From Opitutus sp. ER46 (lineage in GTDB: Bacteria > Verrucomicrobiota > Verrucomicrobiia > Opitutales > Opitutaceae), in contig NZ_QAYX01000019.1 in assembly GCF_003054705.1 (NCBI RefSeq), positions 1 to 64,000 on the forward strand: a DNA stretch of 64,000 nucleotides, in the 5' to 3' direction. The translations under genes and the position numbers were made by a program. A model generated the notes under the pieces. It saw only the letters and a program-made list of their open reading frames with translations. It ran no database searches and was not told the DNA's origin. Within the stretch, counting starts at the first letter, position 1. Every line of letters begins with the position of its first letter. Positions 7,986 to 17,171 of this stretch are shown in pieces.

Positions 7986-10274
7986 TCACTGGGATCCCGA
8001 AGACGGCGGCGCCAGGTGCCGGCGGTAGAGGCGCTCGGCGGTGGCCACGGGGTCGCCGCTGGGGCGGGTGGCGTAGCCCTCGCCGTGGGCGTGGATCCAG
8101 CGCGCGGAGGCCGCATTGGCCCAGGCGGAAAACTCGGCCTGCGGGAAGGCCGTGCCATTTTCCAGCGCGGCGGTGCAGAGCGCGAAGAACTTCTCCCAGC
8201 GCGGCAGATAGTAGTCGCGCATCAGCCCGTTGTATTGGCGGCATGCGTAGTCCTCGAGGCCGCCGCCGGGCACGTGCCAGGCCGTAATGATCTCGCGCGC
8301 GGCGACCTCGTAGTAATCAGCCTCGGCGGCGTCCTTACCCCACCGTCGTGCCTGAGCCAGCCAGGGGCCGAGCAGAAACTCGTGGCGCGTGGCGAGCAGC
8401 TCGTCCAGGTCGCGCCCGAGCGCCAGGAACGTGGCGGCGGCGCGGCGGAAGGCCGCGACATCCTTGCGGCCGTACGCCGCGACCGCCTCGTCGTACACCG
8501 CCTTCGCGCGGTTGGTGAGCGCCTGGCGAGTGAAGTTCACGACGTCGTAGCGGTAGCCATCGGTCTGCCGCGCTGCCGGTGAGGCCTGCCACGCGGCCGC
8601 GAGCGCGGTGACCAGGTCCTCGGGGTGATAGTCGATGCGCGTCTGCTTCTCGATGCGCGAGTCGGGCCCAGGCCCCTTCAAGGGCGGCTTCGTCTGGAAA
8701 ATCGAGGCGTGGCGGCCGATCACCTTGGTGTCGTCGACGAGGACCTTGGCCGCCACGGCGCGCCAGAGTTCCTCCACCGCGGGATCCGCGCCGCCGGCGC
8801 GCTGCGCCGCGTAGTCGCGCACCCAGGCATCGACGTCGATCGTCGCGCCAGGCCGCCAGGGCTGCTCGAGCACGAGTTCGAAGATCCCGGGGTTGACGTT
8901 GATGCCCTCGAGCGTGGAGCCCACGCCGATGCAGTTGGGCCGCTCGAGCGCATGGGGGATGCGCTGCGCGACCTTGCGCTGCGGCGCGGCGAGGTGCGTG
9001 TTGCCGCCGAAGTTGCCGAGATAATTCCAGATGAACGGCTGCCCGTAGAAGTTTTCGGTCAGCGGGTAGAACTCCACCTCCTCGCAGACGTAATCGAGCA
9101 TCACGAGCCGGCCCGTGGGCACCGCGTTGAGGAAGGCCTCGAGCCGGCCGCCCTGGGTCCAGTGCTTGCGCTGGTAGTAGTAGGTCCACGCCATCTGGTA
9201 CCAGCGGGCGTCGGCATCGACGGCGACCATGCCGTCGAAGATCGCCCGGGAAACCTTGCGGAGATAGTCGAGATCCCAACTCGGCGGGAGCATCTCGTTG
9301 AACGAATCGGCCGCGTAGAGGTGATCGGTGCCGTAGAGCTCGGTCTGCGCGCGCAGGAAACGCTGCTGGATCTCGGGGAAGAGCGGGTCCGTCGGATCGA
9401 GGTAGGTCGTCGCGTACTTCGGATCCATGCCACCCCACTTCGCGCCGATGCGCGTGAGCTTTGCCTGCGGTCGCACGCGCGCCAGCTCGGGCGGCACATG
9501 CCCGGCGAAACCGGACAGGATCGCCTTCATCCCGAGGGCGCGAACGCGCCCGAGAATCTGCCGCTGCAGCGCCTGCTGACCGTCGATGTACGAGCGCGGC
9601 AGCGGACCGCCCCAGCGGTCGAGGTTGGCCATGCGGTGCCACGGCAGGTGTGCGGGGCCCGAGAAGAACGCGCGAATCTCATCCTCGCCCAGCCCATAGC
9701 TCTGCCAGACGCGCAGCCAGACCGCCTCCTGCCCACATTGCAGGAGCGGCCGGTTGATGCCGTTCATGGCCATCCAGTCGATGAAGCGCTGCCACTCGTT
9801 CCAGCCCCACCAGGGCGTGGTGTAGCCAAACGTGCAGTAGTTGAGGAAGAACCGCTCCGCCGCGCCGCACGTGCCCCGCACCTTCGCCGCCGGCGCCGGC
9901 AGCGGTCCAGCCAACAGGAGCGGCTCCACGGCCTGCCAGTCGTAGTTCCGGTGCACCTCGCGGCGCAGGTACTGGTTGAACGCGACCGCCAGCGCCACGC
10001 CGTGGTTGCCGCGGAGCACGACGCGCCCGCCGGGCAGCGCCTCGTACTCGAATACATCCCGCCCGTCCTCCGCCGGGATCACCTCACAGGCGAACGCGTC
10101 CGCGTGCCCCGGGAGCACGCGTCGGATCAGCCCCTCGGCCGCGGCGACGGCCTCCCCCGTGGCGTTGACCGGCGGCGAGTCCGGCGCCGGATTTCCCGGC
10201 GCGGCGGACAGCAACGAAGGCGCGGCGGCAGGCACCGCTAGACCAAGGGAGAGGACGAGGATCGGGATACGCAT
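7986..10274 (-). CDS. Alpha-N-acetylglucosaminidase (GH89, NAGLU-like)
   Basis: A 762-residue glycoside hydrolase with a signal peptide (MRIPILVLSLGLAVPAAAP). The NAGLU N-terminal, catalytic and C-terminal domains are all represented: GTCGAAERFFLNYCTFGYTT, WWGWNEWQRFIDWMAMNGIN, LSGFAGHVPPEL. The two catalytic glutamates known from human NAGLU align with the E in AADSFNEMLPPS and the E in GVGSTLEGINVNPG. It removes terminal alpha-linked GlcNAc from glycans, in the periplasm or outside. The ATG at 10274 sits seven bases after the TonB receptor stop at 10282, so the two genes are co-transcribed; this is a small polysaccharide-utilisation-like unit. Confidence 0.95.
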   Translation of the reverse strand: MRIPILVLSLGLAVPAAAPSLLSAAPGNPAPDSPPVNATGEAVAAAEGLIRRVLPGHADAFACEVIPAEDGRDVFEYEALPGGRVVLRGNHGVALAVAFNQYLRREVHRNYDWQAVEPLLLAGPLPAPAAKVRGTCGAAERFFLNYCTFGYTTPWWGWNEWQRFIDWMAMNGINRPLLQCGQEAVWLRVWQSYGLGEDEIRAFFSGPAHLPWHRMANLDRWGGPLPRSYIDGQQALQRQILGRVRALGMKAILSGFAGHVPPELARVRPQAKLTRIGAKWGGMDPKYATTYLDPTDPLFPEIQQRFLRAQTELYGTDHLYAADSFNEMLPPSWDLDYLRKVSRAIFDGMVAVDADARWYQMAWTYYYQRKHWTQGGRLEAFLNAVPTGRLVMLDYVCEEVEFYPLTENFYGQPFIWNYLGNFGGNTHLAAPQRKVAQRIPHALERPNCIGVGSTLEGINVNPGIFELVLEQPWRPGATIDVDAWVRDYAAQRAGGADPAVEELWRAVAAKVLVDDTKVIGRHASIFQTKPPLKGPGPDSRIEKQTRIDYHPEDLVTALAAAWQASPAARQTDGYRYDVVNFTRQALTNRAKAVYDEAVAAYGRKDVAAFRRAAATFLALGRDLDELLATRHEFLLGPWLAQARRWGKDAAEADYYEVAAREIITAWHVPGGGLEDYACRQYNGLMRDYYLPRWEKFFALCTAALENGTAFPQAEFSAWANAASARWIHAHGEGYATRPSGDPVATAERLYRRHLAPPSSGSQ

Positions 10275-10281
10275 GAAAAAA

Positions 10282-13200
10282 CTAGAATCGGCCCTTGAGG
10301 CCGAAGCTCCAGAGCGAGCCGTACATCTCGCGCTGCTCGAACCGCGCCCATTTCGGGGTATTCGGACCGTACTTCTTGGAGTCCTCCGGCGCGTCACCCA
10401 GGTTACGCATGGCGAGGAAGACGCCGAGCCGCTTGTGGAAGTAGTACTCGGCACCGACGTCGATGTAGAGCCGCTTGGAGCCGTACTCATACGTGCCGGC
10501 CTCCAGCCCGCGGCCGGTGACCTGGCCGCGGCGGTGCGCGCCGCGATAGTTCCAGTTCACGCGTACGTTGTACTTCGGCCGCGTGAGGCTGATGCCCCAG
10601 CTGCCGTAGCGCGGGATGAAGCCGGAGAAGTTCGAAGCCACGTTCTCCGTGCCGACGACGCGCTGCGCACTCGCGTTGGCGAACACCTGCACGCCACGCG
10701 CCCAGTTGGGCAGGAAGGTCAACGCCTGCTTGTAGTCGAACTCGAGGCCGGTCATGCGCACCGTCTCCTGCAGGTTGTACTTGGTCGAGACGTCGTATCC
10801 CTCGTACACGGCCGGATCGAGGCCGTAGAGCGTGAGGAACTCGGGCGTCACCGGGAACACGGTCGAGCCGAAGAAGTTGTCGAACTCGCGGCGAAACGCG
10901 CCGATCGAGACCTGGCCCACGCGCTCGAAATAGTATTCGAGGCGCACCTTGTAGGTCTGGGCCGTCCACGCCTTGATGCCGACGTTCTCGGTCGAGAACC
11001 GGTTGCTCGTGCTCGGCGGCGAGTCCGGATCGGGCAGCGTGATGCCGCTGGCGTACTGGTTCAGGTTGGGCCGGCCGATCGAGGTGTAGTACGCGCCGCG
11101 CAGGATCAGGTTCTCGCGCAGGTTGTAGCTCGCATTGAGGCTCGGGAACCAGCGCAGGTACTCCTTGCTCGCGCGCGTGCCGCGGTGGACGCGGGTGAGT
11201 TTCGCCACGCCGAGCGCATCGGACGTCGGCACAATCAGCAGTGGCTTGCCGGTGCTGTCGTACAGCACGTGCCCGCTGGCGTCGCGCTGGTAGTTGCGCG
11301 TCTTGTCGTTCAGCGGGCCCTCGGCCTTGATGTTGGTCTGCTCGGCGCGCACGCCGCCCACCAGTTTCAGGCGCCGGTTGAAGAAGGCCACGTCGCCGCG
11401 GAAGTACGCGGACGAGACCATCTCCTCGACGCGCTTCGAGCCCTGCACCTCGGCAATGTAGGCCGCGCTCTCGTTGTAAACGAAGTATTCGGGATGGGTC
11501 TGGTACAGCTCCCAGAGCTTTTCGCCACTCTCCCACTCGATCCGCGGGAAGCCGAAGCGTGGCACCCGTTGCGAGAAGAGGTCGTCGCGCACGATGCTGG
11601 CGTTGTCGTCGCTCCCCACGGGCGTCGTGCTCGCCTTCCCGTCGGCGCCGACGAACTGGAAGGTCGGATTTGTGCTCTGCAGGTCGCGGGCCATGTGCCG
11701 CACATCCACGCCGGTCTTGATCGCCACCGGCACGCCGCGGACGTCCAGGTCGCGGCGCAGGTTGGCGAAAGCCGTGCGGCGCTCGTCGTACACCTTGGCC
11801 ATCGTGCCGCTGGAGGTGCCGAGCGCGTAGCTGGAAAGCTGGAAGGGATCGACCGGCGCTCCGGCCGCATCCGTCACCGTGATCGTGCCCGGCCGCAGGT
11901 AGTTGATGTCGTCAAAGGAGACCGTAACGCCGGTGCGCCGCGCCTGCGTGGCGTTGAACGCGCCGACGTCGACGTCCTGGTACTGGGTGCGCGAGCGCGA
12001 GTAGCCCAGGCCGACCTCGGACACCCAGATGGGGCCGTTGTGGCGATAGGTGAGCGACGGCATGATCGTCGCGCCCGGCCGGATACGGGCAGTGTTGTTG
12101 AGCCGGACCTCGCCCTTGCCGGCGACGCCGTGCGTCGCAGTCGGGCTGAAGTCCTTCACCTGCTGCACGAGGAAGGTCTGGTTGCGGGTGCCGAAGGACT
12201 CCTCGAGGCTGGCGAACTGGAGCGACACCGAGATGCGGTCGAACGGCGAGAGCTTGAAGTCCAGCGTGCCGCCGAGCGAGTAGCGCTCCGTCTCCTTGCC
12301 GCTGTCGCGGATCACGTACTCCGCCATGTACGGATTGTCCGGCGTGGTGTCCGGCAGGCCGGTGCCGTTGGTGGCATAGCCGGCGCCGAACCACTTGGAG
12401 GTGGCGGACGGCTGGGCGGTGTACTGCAGCGAGTAGCCGCCGGAAAGGGTGAAGCCGAAGCGCTTGTTCACGGGCACGATCGAGCTGAAGTCGAAACCGG
12501 GGTGCACCTTGCGCGTCGCCTTGAACCGCGGGCCGGGCGTCTTGTGCCAATCCTTCTCGTCGTCCTTCATCATGACGTGGACGCTGTAGGTCGTCACCGG
12601 CCGGGAGCGTTCAAACGCGCTGCGGGGAACCATGTTGACGGAGCCCGCGAGCGCGGAGCCGGGAGACTCGGGTGTCGGCGAGTGCAGCACCTCGATGCGC
12701 GCGATGCTGTTGATCGAGACCTGGTCGAGTTCCACGGCGCGGCGGGTGCCGGCGCCGGCGCTGCTGGCCAGGTCGAAGCCGCCGATCGTGATCGGCACGT
12801 TGTCGGCCGGCACGCCGTTCATCGAGAAACGCCGTGCGTCGCCGCCGGTGTAGTCCGAGACGATGCCGGGGAGGAACTTCATGAACTCGCCCACGCTGCC
12901 ATCGGTGATGGTGCCGAACTCGTCCGCCGAGACGACGTTCACGATGTTCGGCGCGAAGCGCTGCTCATTGATGGCGATGGCCGCGCCCTCCATCTCCTTG
13001 GAGGAGCTGACGACCACCTCCTCCATCTTGATCACCTGGTCCGTGCCGCCCCGGCGGGGGGCGCCGGCGGCGGGCATGAGGATGTCGTGCTCCACCGTCT
13101 GGCCGCCGACGATGGTCACGGTCTCCACCTGGGTGCCGAGGCCGGTGTAGAAAACGCGCAGCTGCACCGGGCCGGCCGGGAGGCTGCTGAAGCGATACTG

Positions 13201-13785
13201 GCCCTCGCGGTCGGAGAGCACCTGTTCCTTGGTGCTCTCGACCGTGAGGAGGGCCTTTTCGATGTATTCACCACGCTGGGTGTCGAGCACCCGGCCGGTG
13301 AGGCCGCCGGTGGGCGAGCCGTCCGCGGCGAGGGCGGGAGATTGGGGTCCGAGCGCGAAGGTCAGGAGCGCGCCGAGCAAGGCCAGAGGTTTCTTGCGCA
13401 TTTTGGTGTTGGTGGTCGGGGGAGAGAAAGCCGTCCCAGGGCGCCGGGCCCGGTGCACGAGCAGTGCGCCGGTGCGCCGGTGCTCCACGACCACGAGCCC
13501 GGTTCCGACCAGCATCCGGTCGAGCGCCGCCCGCGGGGTGAAGGTGCCGTGCACCGCCTGGGTCTGTATTCCCGCCATGGATTCAGCGGGAAACAGGATT
13601 TCGCGTTCCGCCTGCGCGGCGTAACGCTTGAGCATCTCCGTGGCCTCGCCCGCGGGCAGATCGAACGACCGGGGCGTGGTGTCGGCGGCGAACGCCGTCG
13701 CCAGCATCAGCCACCCCAGCAGGGCGAAACCCACCCGCCGTCCCCATCGACTCCACAACAAAACGACGAAAGGATTCGGCAGCAT
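10282..13785 (-). CDS. TonB-dependent receptor with N-terminal STN domain and a second internal signal peptide
   Basis: From the ATG at 13785 the frame encodes 1167 residues. Order: a signal peptide (VGFALLGWLMLATAFAADT), an STN/secretin-like domain (RSFDLPAGEATEMLKRYAAQ to about residue 115), then a second complete signal-peptide-like segment beginning MRKKPLALLGALLTFALGPQ at 13401, a CarboxypepD_reg-like beta domain (GGLTGRVLDTQRGEYIEKAL), a plug domain (EEVVVSSSKEMEGA onward) and a 22-strand-type barrel ending in Phe (GLKGRF). STN domains normally signal to FecR-type anti-sigma factors, and fecR/sigma genes lie just upstream. The receptor probably imports a glycan fragment for the GH89 enzyme encoded next. 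Alternative: translation also starts at 13401, giving a 1039-residue receptor. Confidence 0.9.
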   Translation of the reverse strand: MLPNPFVVLLWSRWGRRVGFALLGWLMLATAFAADTTPRSFDLPAGEATEMLKRYAAQAEREILFPAESMAGIQTQAVHGTFTPRAALDRMLVGTGLVVVEHRRTGALLVHRARRPGTAFSPPTTNTKMRKKPLALLGALLTFALGPQSPALAADGSPTGGLTGRVLDTQRGEYIEKALLTVESTKEQVLSDREGQYRFSSLPAGPVQLRVFYTGLGTQVETVTIVGGQTVEHDILMPAAGAPRRGGTDQVIKMEEVVVSSSKEMEGAAIAINEQRFAPNIVNVVSADEFGTITDGSVGEFMKFLPGIVSDYTGGDARRFSMNGVPADNVPITIGGFDLASSAGAGTRRAVELDQVSINSIARIEVLHSPTPESPGSALAGSVNMVPRSAFERSRPVTTYSVHVMMKDDEKDWHKTPGPRFKATRKVHPGFDFSSIVPVNKRFGFTLSGGYSLQYTAQPSATSKWFGAGYATNGTGLPDTTPDNPYMAEYVIRDSGKETERYSLGGTLDFKLSPFDRISVSLQFASLEESFGTRNQTFLVQQVKDFSPTATHGVAGKGEVRLNNTARIRPGATIMPSLTYRHNGPIWVSEVGLGYSRSRTQYQDVDVGAFNATQARRTGVTVSFDDINYLRPGTITVTDAAGAPVDPFQLSSYALGTSSGTMAKVYDERRTAFANLRRDLDVRGVPVAIKTGVDVRHMARDLQSTNPTFQFVGADGKASTTPVGSDDNASIVRDDLFSQRVPRFGFPRIEWESGEKLWELYQTHPEYFVYNESAAYIAEVQGSKRVEEMVSSAYFRGDVAFFNRRLKLVGGVRAEQTNIKAEGPLNDKTRNYQRDASGHVLYDSTGKPLLIVPTSDALGVAKLTRVHRGTRASKEYLRWFPSLNASYNLRENLILRGAYYTSIGRPNLNQYASGITLPDPDSPPSTSNRFSTENVGIKAWTAQTYKVRLEYYFERVGQVSIGAFRREFDNFFGSTVFPVTPEFLTLYGLDPAVYEGYDVSTKYNLQETVRMTGLEFDYKQALTFLPNWARGVQVFANASAQRVVGTENVASNFSGFIPRYGSWGISLTRPKYNVRVNWNYRGAHRRGQVTGRGLEAGTYEYGSKRLYIDVGAEYYFHKRLGVFLAMRNLGDAPEDSKKYGPNTPKWARFEQREMYGSLWSFGLKGRF

Positions 13786-13862
13786 GGCAGTCGGGGGGCA
13801 GGGGCAAGGGCATGGCGGAGGTGTGTCGCCTCCCAAGATGCGTGTGCCGCGAATCTCCGTTA

Positions 13863-13900
13863 AAAAAACTTCATCCGGGGCCGCAAAATCGCGGTCCCCA
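13863..13900 (-). terminator. Possible attenuator/terminator between fecR and the receptor gene
   Basis: On the minus strand GGGG-A-CCGC pairs with GCGGCCCC around a six-base loop, followed after eight bases by seven Ts. The gap between stem and T-run makes it a weak intrinsic terminator. It sits in the 139-base space between fecR and the receptor and could reduce read-through or separate promoters. Confidence 0.4.
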
Positions 13901-13924
13901 CCCTCGCTCCGCGCCCAGGGCGCG

Positions 13925-14989
13925 TCATTCCGGCGGCCGCAGCACGATCTCGCTGTCGCTCCGCCGTTCGATGCGGACACCGAAGCCGGCCTCGAGCAGG
14001 TGCACGAAGCCTTCGACGTTGTCCGAGCGGATGGCGGCGCTGACGCGGAGCGTGGCGAGCGCAGGGTCCAGGACGAGTTGCACCACGTTGCGGCGGTTGA
14101 ACTCGTCGACGACCTCGCGCAGCGGCACGGCGGTGAAATCGAGCAGCCGATGCTGCCAGGCCATGACCCGGGCAATCTCCCCGGCCGTCAGTGTGGCCAC
14201 CTGCGGCGCCGCCGGCGCCGTCAGCGCGACCACCGCGCGCTGCCGCACGTCGAGGGCGACTGGCTCCCGTCGCCCCGGCGCGTTCTCGGCGGCCGTCGGT
14301 TGCTCGAGTTGCACGCGGCCGTGCGTCACGAGCACTTCCACCACGGCGGCGTCAACGCGCACGTTGAAGGCGGTACCGACCGCGCGCACCTCGAGTCCCC
14401 GGGCCACGACAAAGAACGGCCGGGCCGGGTCTTTTTGCACCGTGAAATGAGCTTCGCCGCGCTCCAGCACCACGCGACGCTCGGTCGCCGTGAACTGGGT
14501 GGTGATGGTCGCGTCGCGGTTGAGTTCGACGCGCGAGCCGTCGGGCAGCACGCGCTCCCCCTCGCTGGGCACGATCGGCCGCATCACCGGCTCCGCAGGC
14601 GCGGCGGGATTCGCGGCCACGACCCGCGGGGCCGCGGGGTGCGGCGTGGCCACGGGACGCGGCAGCCAAAGGGCGGCCACGATCGCGGCGGCGGCAAGCG
14701 TCGCGGCGGCGGGCCAGAAGCGCAGGACGCGGCGGCGCAGCGGCGGCGAAAGCAGGTCGGGATTGGGCTGGGCGCTGTGCTCGGGCCGCCATTGGGCGAG
14801 CGCATCGAGCCGCTGCCAGTGCCGGCGGAAACGCGCGATCTGTTGCCCATGCCGCGGATCCTGCGCCAGCCACTCCGAATAAGCGTCCTGCTCCGGCGGG
14901 GAGAGCCCGCGGTCGACGCGCAGCACCCACGCCGCCGCCTCATCGGCGATGCGGGCGGCGTCGCGATCGAAGGAAGGTGACTCAGCCAT
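13925..14989 (-). CDS. FecR-family anti-sigma factor/regulator
   Basis: A 354-residue membrane regulator. The N-terminal DUF4880-like helical part (AARIADEAAAWVLRVDRGLS, PPEQDAYSEWLAQDPRHGQQ) binds the sigma factor in the cytoplasm. One membrane segment follows (FWPAAATLAAAAIVAALWLP). The periplasmic FecR domain is typical: EGERVLPDGSRVELNRDATI, ERGEAHFTVQKDPARPFFV, VRAVGTAFNVRV. The C-terminal part (DFTAVPLREVVDEFNRRN) is an STN-like fold common in FecR proteins. The ATG at 14989 overlaps the sigma gene stop by eight bases, as expected for a sigma/anti-sigma pair. It should relay the ligand-bound state of the adjacent STN-bearing receptor. Confidence 0.93.
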   Translation of the reverse strand: MAESPSFDRDAARIADEAAAWVLRVDRGLSPPEQDAYSEWLAQDPRHGQQIARFRRHWQRLDALAQWRPEHSAQPNPDLLSPPLRRRVLRFWPAAATLAAAAIVAALWLPRPVATPHPAAPRVVAANPAAPAEPVMRPIVPSEGERVLPDGSRVELNRDATITTQFTATERRVVLERGEAHFTVQKDPARPFFVVARGLEVRAVGTAFNVRVDAAVVEVLVTHGRVQLEQPTAAENAPGRREPVALDVRQRAVVALTAPAAPQVATLTAGEIARVMAWQHRLLDFTAVPLREVVDEFNRRNVVQLVLDPALATLRVSAAIRSDNVEGFVHLLEAGFGVRIERRSDSEIVLRPPE

Positions 14990-15521
14990 GGCGGGGAGGA
15001 CGCGCCCTTTCCAGGCGCTCAAAATACTCGGCGATCTTGCGGAGGCCAATCGTGCCCTGCGCCTCGACGGTGTGCTCCGCAATCCCGAGTCGCGCCGCGA
15101 CCTCCTTCTGCGAGAGGCCGTAGATCTTGCGGAGAGTGATGATCTGCCGGCAACGCGTCGGCAGCGACTGGATGGCTTGGGTCAAGATTTCGAGTTCCTG
15201 GGCACGGGCGACGGACTCACTGACGTCCGCGCCATCATCCAAGATACCGTCCGCATCGATTTCCGCTAAACCGCCCTGCCCGGCCACCCGTTCGTGCCGC
15301 AGCCGCCCGAGCGCGAGGTTGCGCGCCGTGGCGAAGAGGAAGGCCTTGGGCGAATCCATGGGCGTGGTGGCCCGGGCCGCGAGGACCCGGACGTACGCCT
15401 CCTGGATGATGTCGTCGACGTCGGCCCCCGGAAACCGGCTTTTCAGCCAGCTCCGCAGCATCGCCTCATGCGGCTGCAGGAACTGGCAGAACCAGCCGGC
15501 TTGTTCGGGGTCTTCCGGCAT
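14982..15521 (-). CDS. ECF RNA polymerase sigma factor, FecI-like
   Basis: A 179-residue sigma-70 family protein with region 2 (LRSWLKSRFPGADVDDIIQE, AYVRVLAAR, KAFLFATARNLALGRLRHER) and region 4 (AIQSLPTRCRQIITLRKIYG, LSQKEVAARLGIAEHTVEAQ). No region 3 domain, as in ECF sigma factors. Coupled to fecR by overlap. It likely drives the downstream STN receptor/GH89 genes when the receptor is occupied. It begins 30 bases from the end of the transporter gene, so it may also be read from an upstream promoter. Confidence 0.95.
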   Translation of the reverse strand: MPEDPEQAGWFCQFLQPHEAMLRSWLKSRFPGADVDDIIQEAYVRVLAARATTPMDSPKAFLFATARNLALGRLRHERVAGQGGLAEIDADGILDDGADVSESVARAQELEILTQAIQSLPTRCRQIITLRKIYGLSQKEVAARLGIAEHTVEAQGTIGLRKIAEYFERLERARPPRHG

Positions 15522-15550
15522 CGCCTGGTCTCGCGTTCAACGCCGCGGCG

Positions 15551-16999
15551 TCACGCGGCCTTCGGCTTCTGGAAGAGGGTCACGGCGCTGCAGACCATCG
15601 TGAGAACGCAGCAGGCGACCATGGAGATGAACACGCCGCGCCAGCCGAACTTGTCGGCGATCCAGCCCACGCCGGTGCCGGCGATGGCCGAGCCGAAGAC
15701 GTAGCCGAAGAAGCCGGTGAAGCCGGCCGCGGTGCCGGCGGCCTTCTTGGGCACGAGATCGAGCGCGTGCAGGCCGATGAGCATCACCGGGCCGTAGATC
15801 AGGAAACCGATCGCGGTGAGCGCGGCGTAGTCGATCCAGCGCGGACCGTGGAGATTGCCCCAGTAGACCAGCACGCCCACGAGCGTGAGCGCCATGAAGA
15901 GGATCGTGGCCGGGGCGCGGCGGCCCTTGAAGACCTTGTCGGAAACCCAGCCGCAGACGATGGTGCCGGGGATCGCGGCGAACTCGAAGAGCAGCCAGCC
16001 CACGCTGGAGTCCTTGAACGAGAATCCCTTCTGCGTCTCGAGGTACGTGGGGATCCAGTTCACCACGCCGTAGCGCACGAAGTACACGAAGGCGTTGGCG
16101 ACCGCGATGGCCCAGAGCGCGCCGTTGTTCAGCACGTGGCCGAAGAAGATCTCCTTGAAGGTGAACGTGCGTTCGTGATCGGCCGAATAGCCCGGCGGAT
16201 AGTCCTGCCGGTACTCCTCGATCGGCGGCAGCCCGCAGGATTGCGGCGTGTCGCGCATCAGGCCCCACACGAGGAAGGCCACCACGGCGGCGATCAGCGC
16301 ATTGAAATAGAAGGTCGCGCCCCAGTCGTTGAACCAGGCGACGCCCAGCGTGGCGAACCAGGCGACCAAGCCGCCGCCGACGTTGTGCGCCACGTTCCAG
16401 AGCGAGACGGTGAGACCGCGCTCCTTGGTGCTCCACCAGTGCACCATGGTCTTGCCGCACGGAGGCCAGCCCATGCCCTGCACCCAGCCGTTGATAAACT
16501 GCAGGATGATGATCAAGGCGAAGGACGCGTAGAGCGCCTTGAACATGCCCGACGCCGCCATGATGACGCAGGACAGCAGCAGGCCCAGCGGCAGGAAATA
16601 CCGCGGGTTGCTCCGGTCGGAGACCGAACCCATCAGGAACTTCGACAACCCATACGCGAGCGACAGGCCCGTGAGCGCGGTGCCGAGCATCGCCTTGGTG
16701 TACTCCGGGTGCTCCTTGAGGATGCTCGGGATCGCCAGGGCGAGGTTGTTGCGGACGAGATAATACGAGGCGTAGCCCAGGAAGATGCCGACGAACACCT
16801 GCAGGCGCAGCCGTCGATAAAGCCCGGGCACCTGCGCCGCCGGCACGCGCGGTTGCAGGGGCGCGGGTTGGAGGAGATGCAGGCCAAAGGGAAGCCTCCT
16901 GGACGTACTGCCCGACGGCGCCGCAAGGCGGCCGGTCGGCTGGGCGGCGCCCGCCCGGCCCGAGGCCGGGTTGGACGCCGATTTGGATTCGTCGATCAT
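15551..16999 (-). CDS. glpT: Organophosphate:phosphate antiporter, GlpT/UhpC-like MFS transporter
   Basis: A 482-residue major facilitator with about 12 membrane helices. The OPA-family signatures are present: NNLALAIPSILKEHPEYTKA, LTGLSLAYGLSKFLMGSVSD, NGWVQGMGWPPCGKTMVHWW, STKERGLTVSLWNVAHNVGG. The family exchanges glycerol-3-phosphate or sugar phosphates for phosphate across the inner membrane. The gene upstream on the same strand encodes a glycerophosphodiester phosphodiesterase, which favours glycerol-3-phosphate as substrate. The first 60 residues are a Pro/Ser-rich extension before the first helix; translation may begin later than the ATG at 16999. Symbol given on context; UhpC-type is the alternative. 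Confidence 0.85.
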   Translation of the reverse strand: MIDESKSASNPASGRAGAAQPTGRLAAPSGSTSRRLPFGLHLLQPAPLQPRVPAAQVPGLYRRLRLQVFVGIFLGYASYYLVRNNLALAIPSILKEHPEYTKAMLGTALTGLSLAYGLSKFLMGSVSDRSNPRYFLPLGLLLSCVIMAASGMFKALYASFALIIILQFINGWVQGMGWPPCGKTMVHWWSTKERGLTVSLWNVAHNVGGGLVAWFATLGVAWFNDWGATFYFNALIAAVVAFLVWGLMRDTPQSCGLPPIEEYRQDYPPGYSADHERTFTFKEIFFGHVLNNGALWAIAVANAFVYFVRYGVVNWIPTYLETQKGFSFKDSSVGWLLFEFAAIPGTIVCGWVSDKVFKGRRAPATILFMALTLVGVLVYWGNLHGPRWIDYAALTAIGFLIYGPVMLIGLHALDLVPKKAAGTAAGFTGFFGYVFGSAIAGTGVGWIADKFGWRGVFISMVACCVLTMVCSAVTLFQKPKAA

Positions 17000-17171
17000 G
17001 AAACTGGAATTCCGCTGGTTATGCGCCGGGCGGGCGACCCAAGGAAGCTAATCCTGCCGTGGCCGCCGGAATGTCACCGGCAGCGCCGCCTGCTTTGCAC
17101 CCCATCAGGTGCCCGGCGCGGGGAGCCGACGCCGTTGGCGGCGGCTCCGGGACGCGTGACGCGAGGCGATG

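Noticed and set aside
9976-13863. A plus-strand open frame of about 1295 codons antisense to the TonB receptor and GH89 genes
   Set aside because: Rich in Arg, His, Val, Gly in shadow-frame fashion, with no domain; it mirrors the strong third-position GC bias of the real minus-strand genes.
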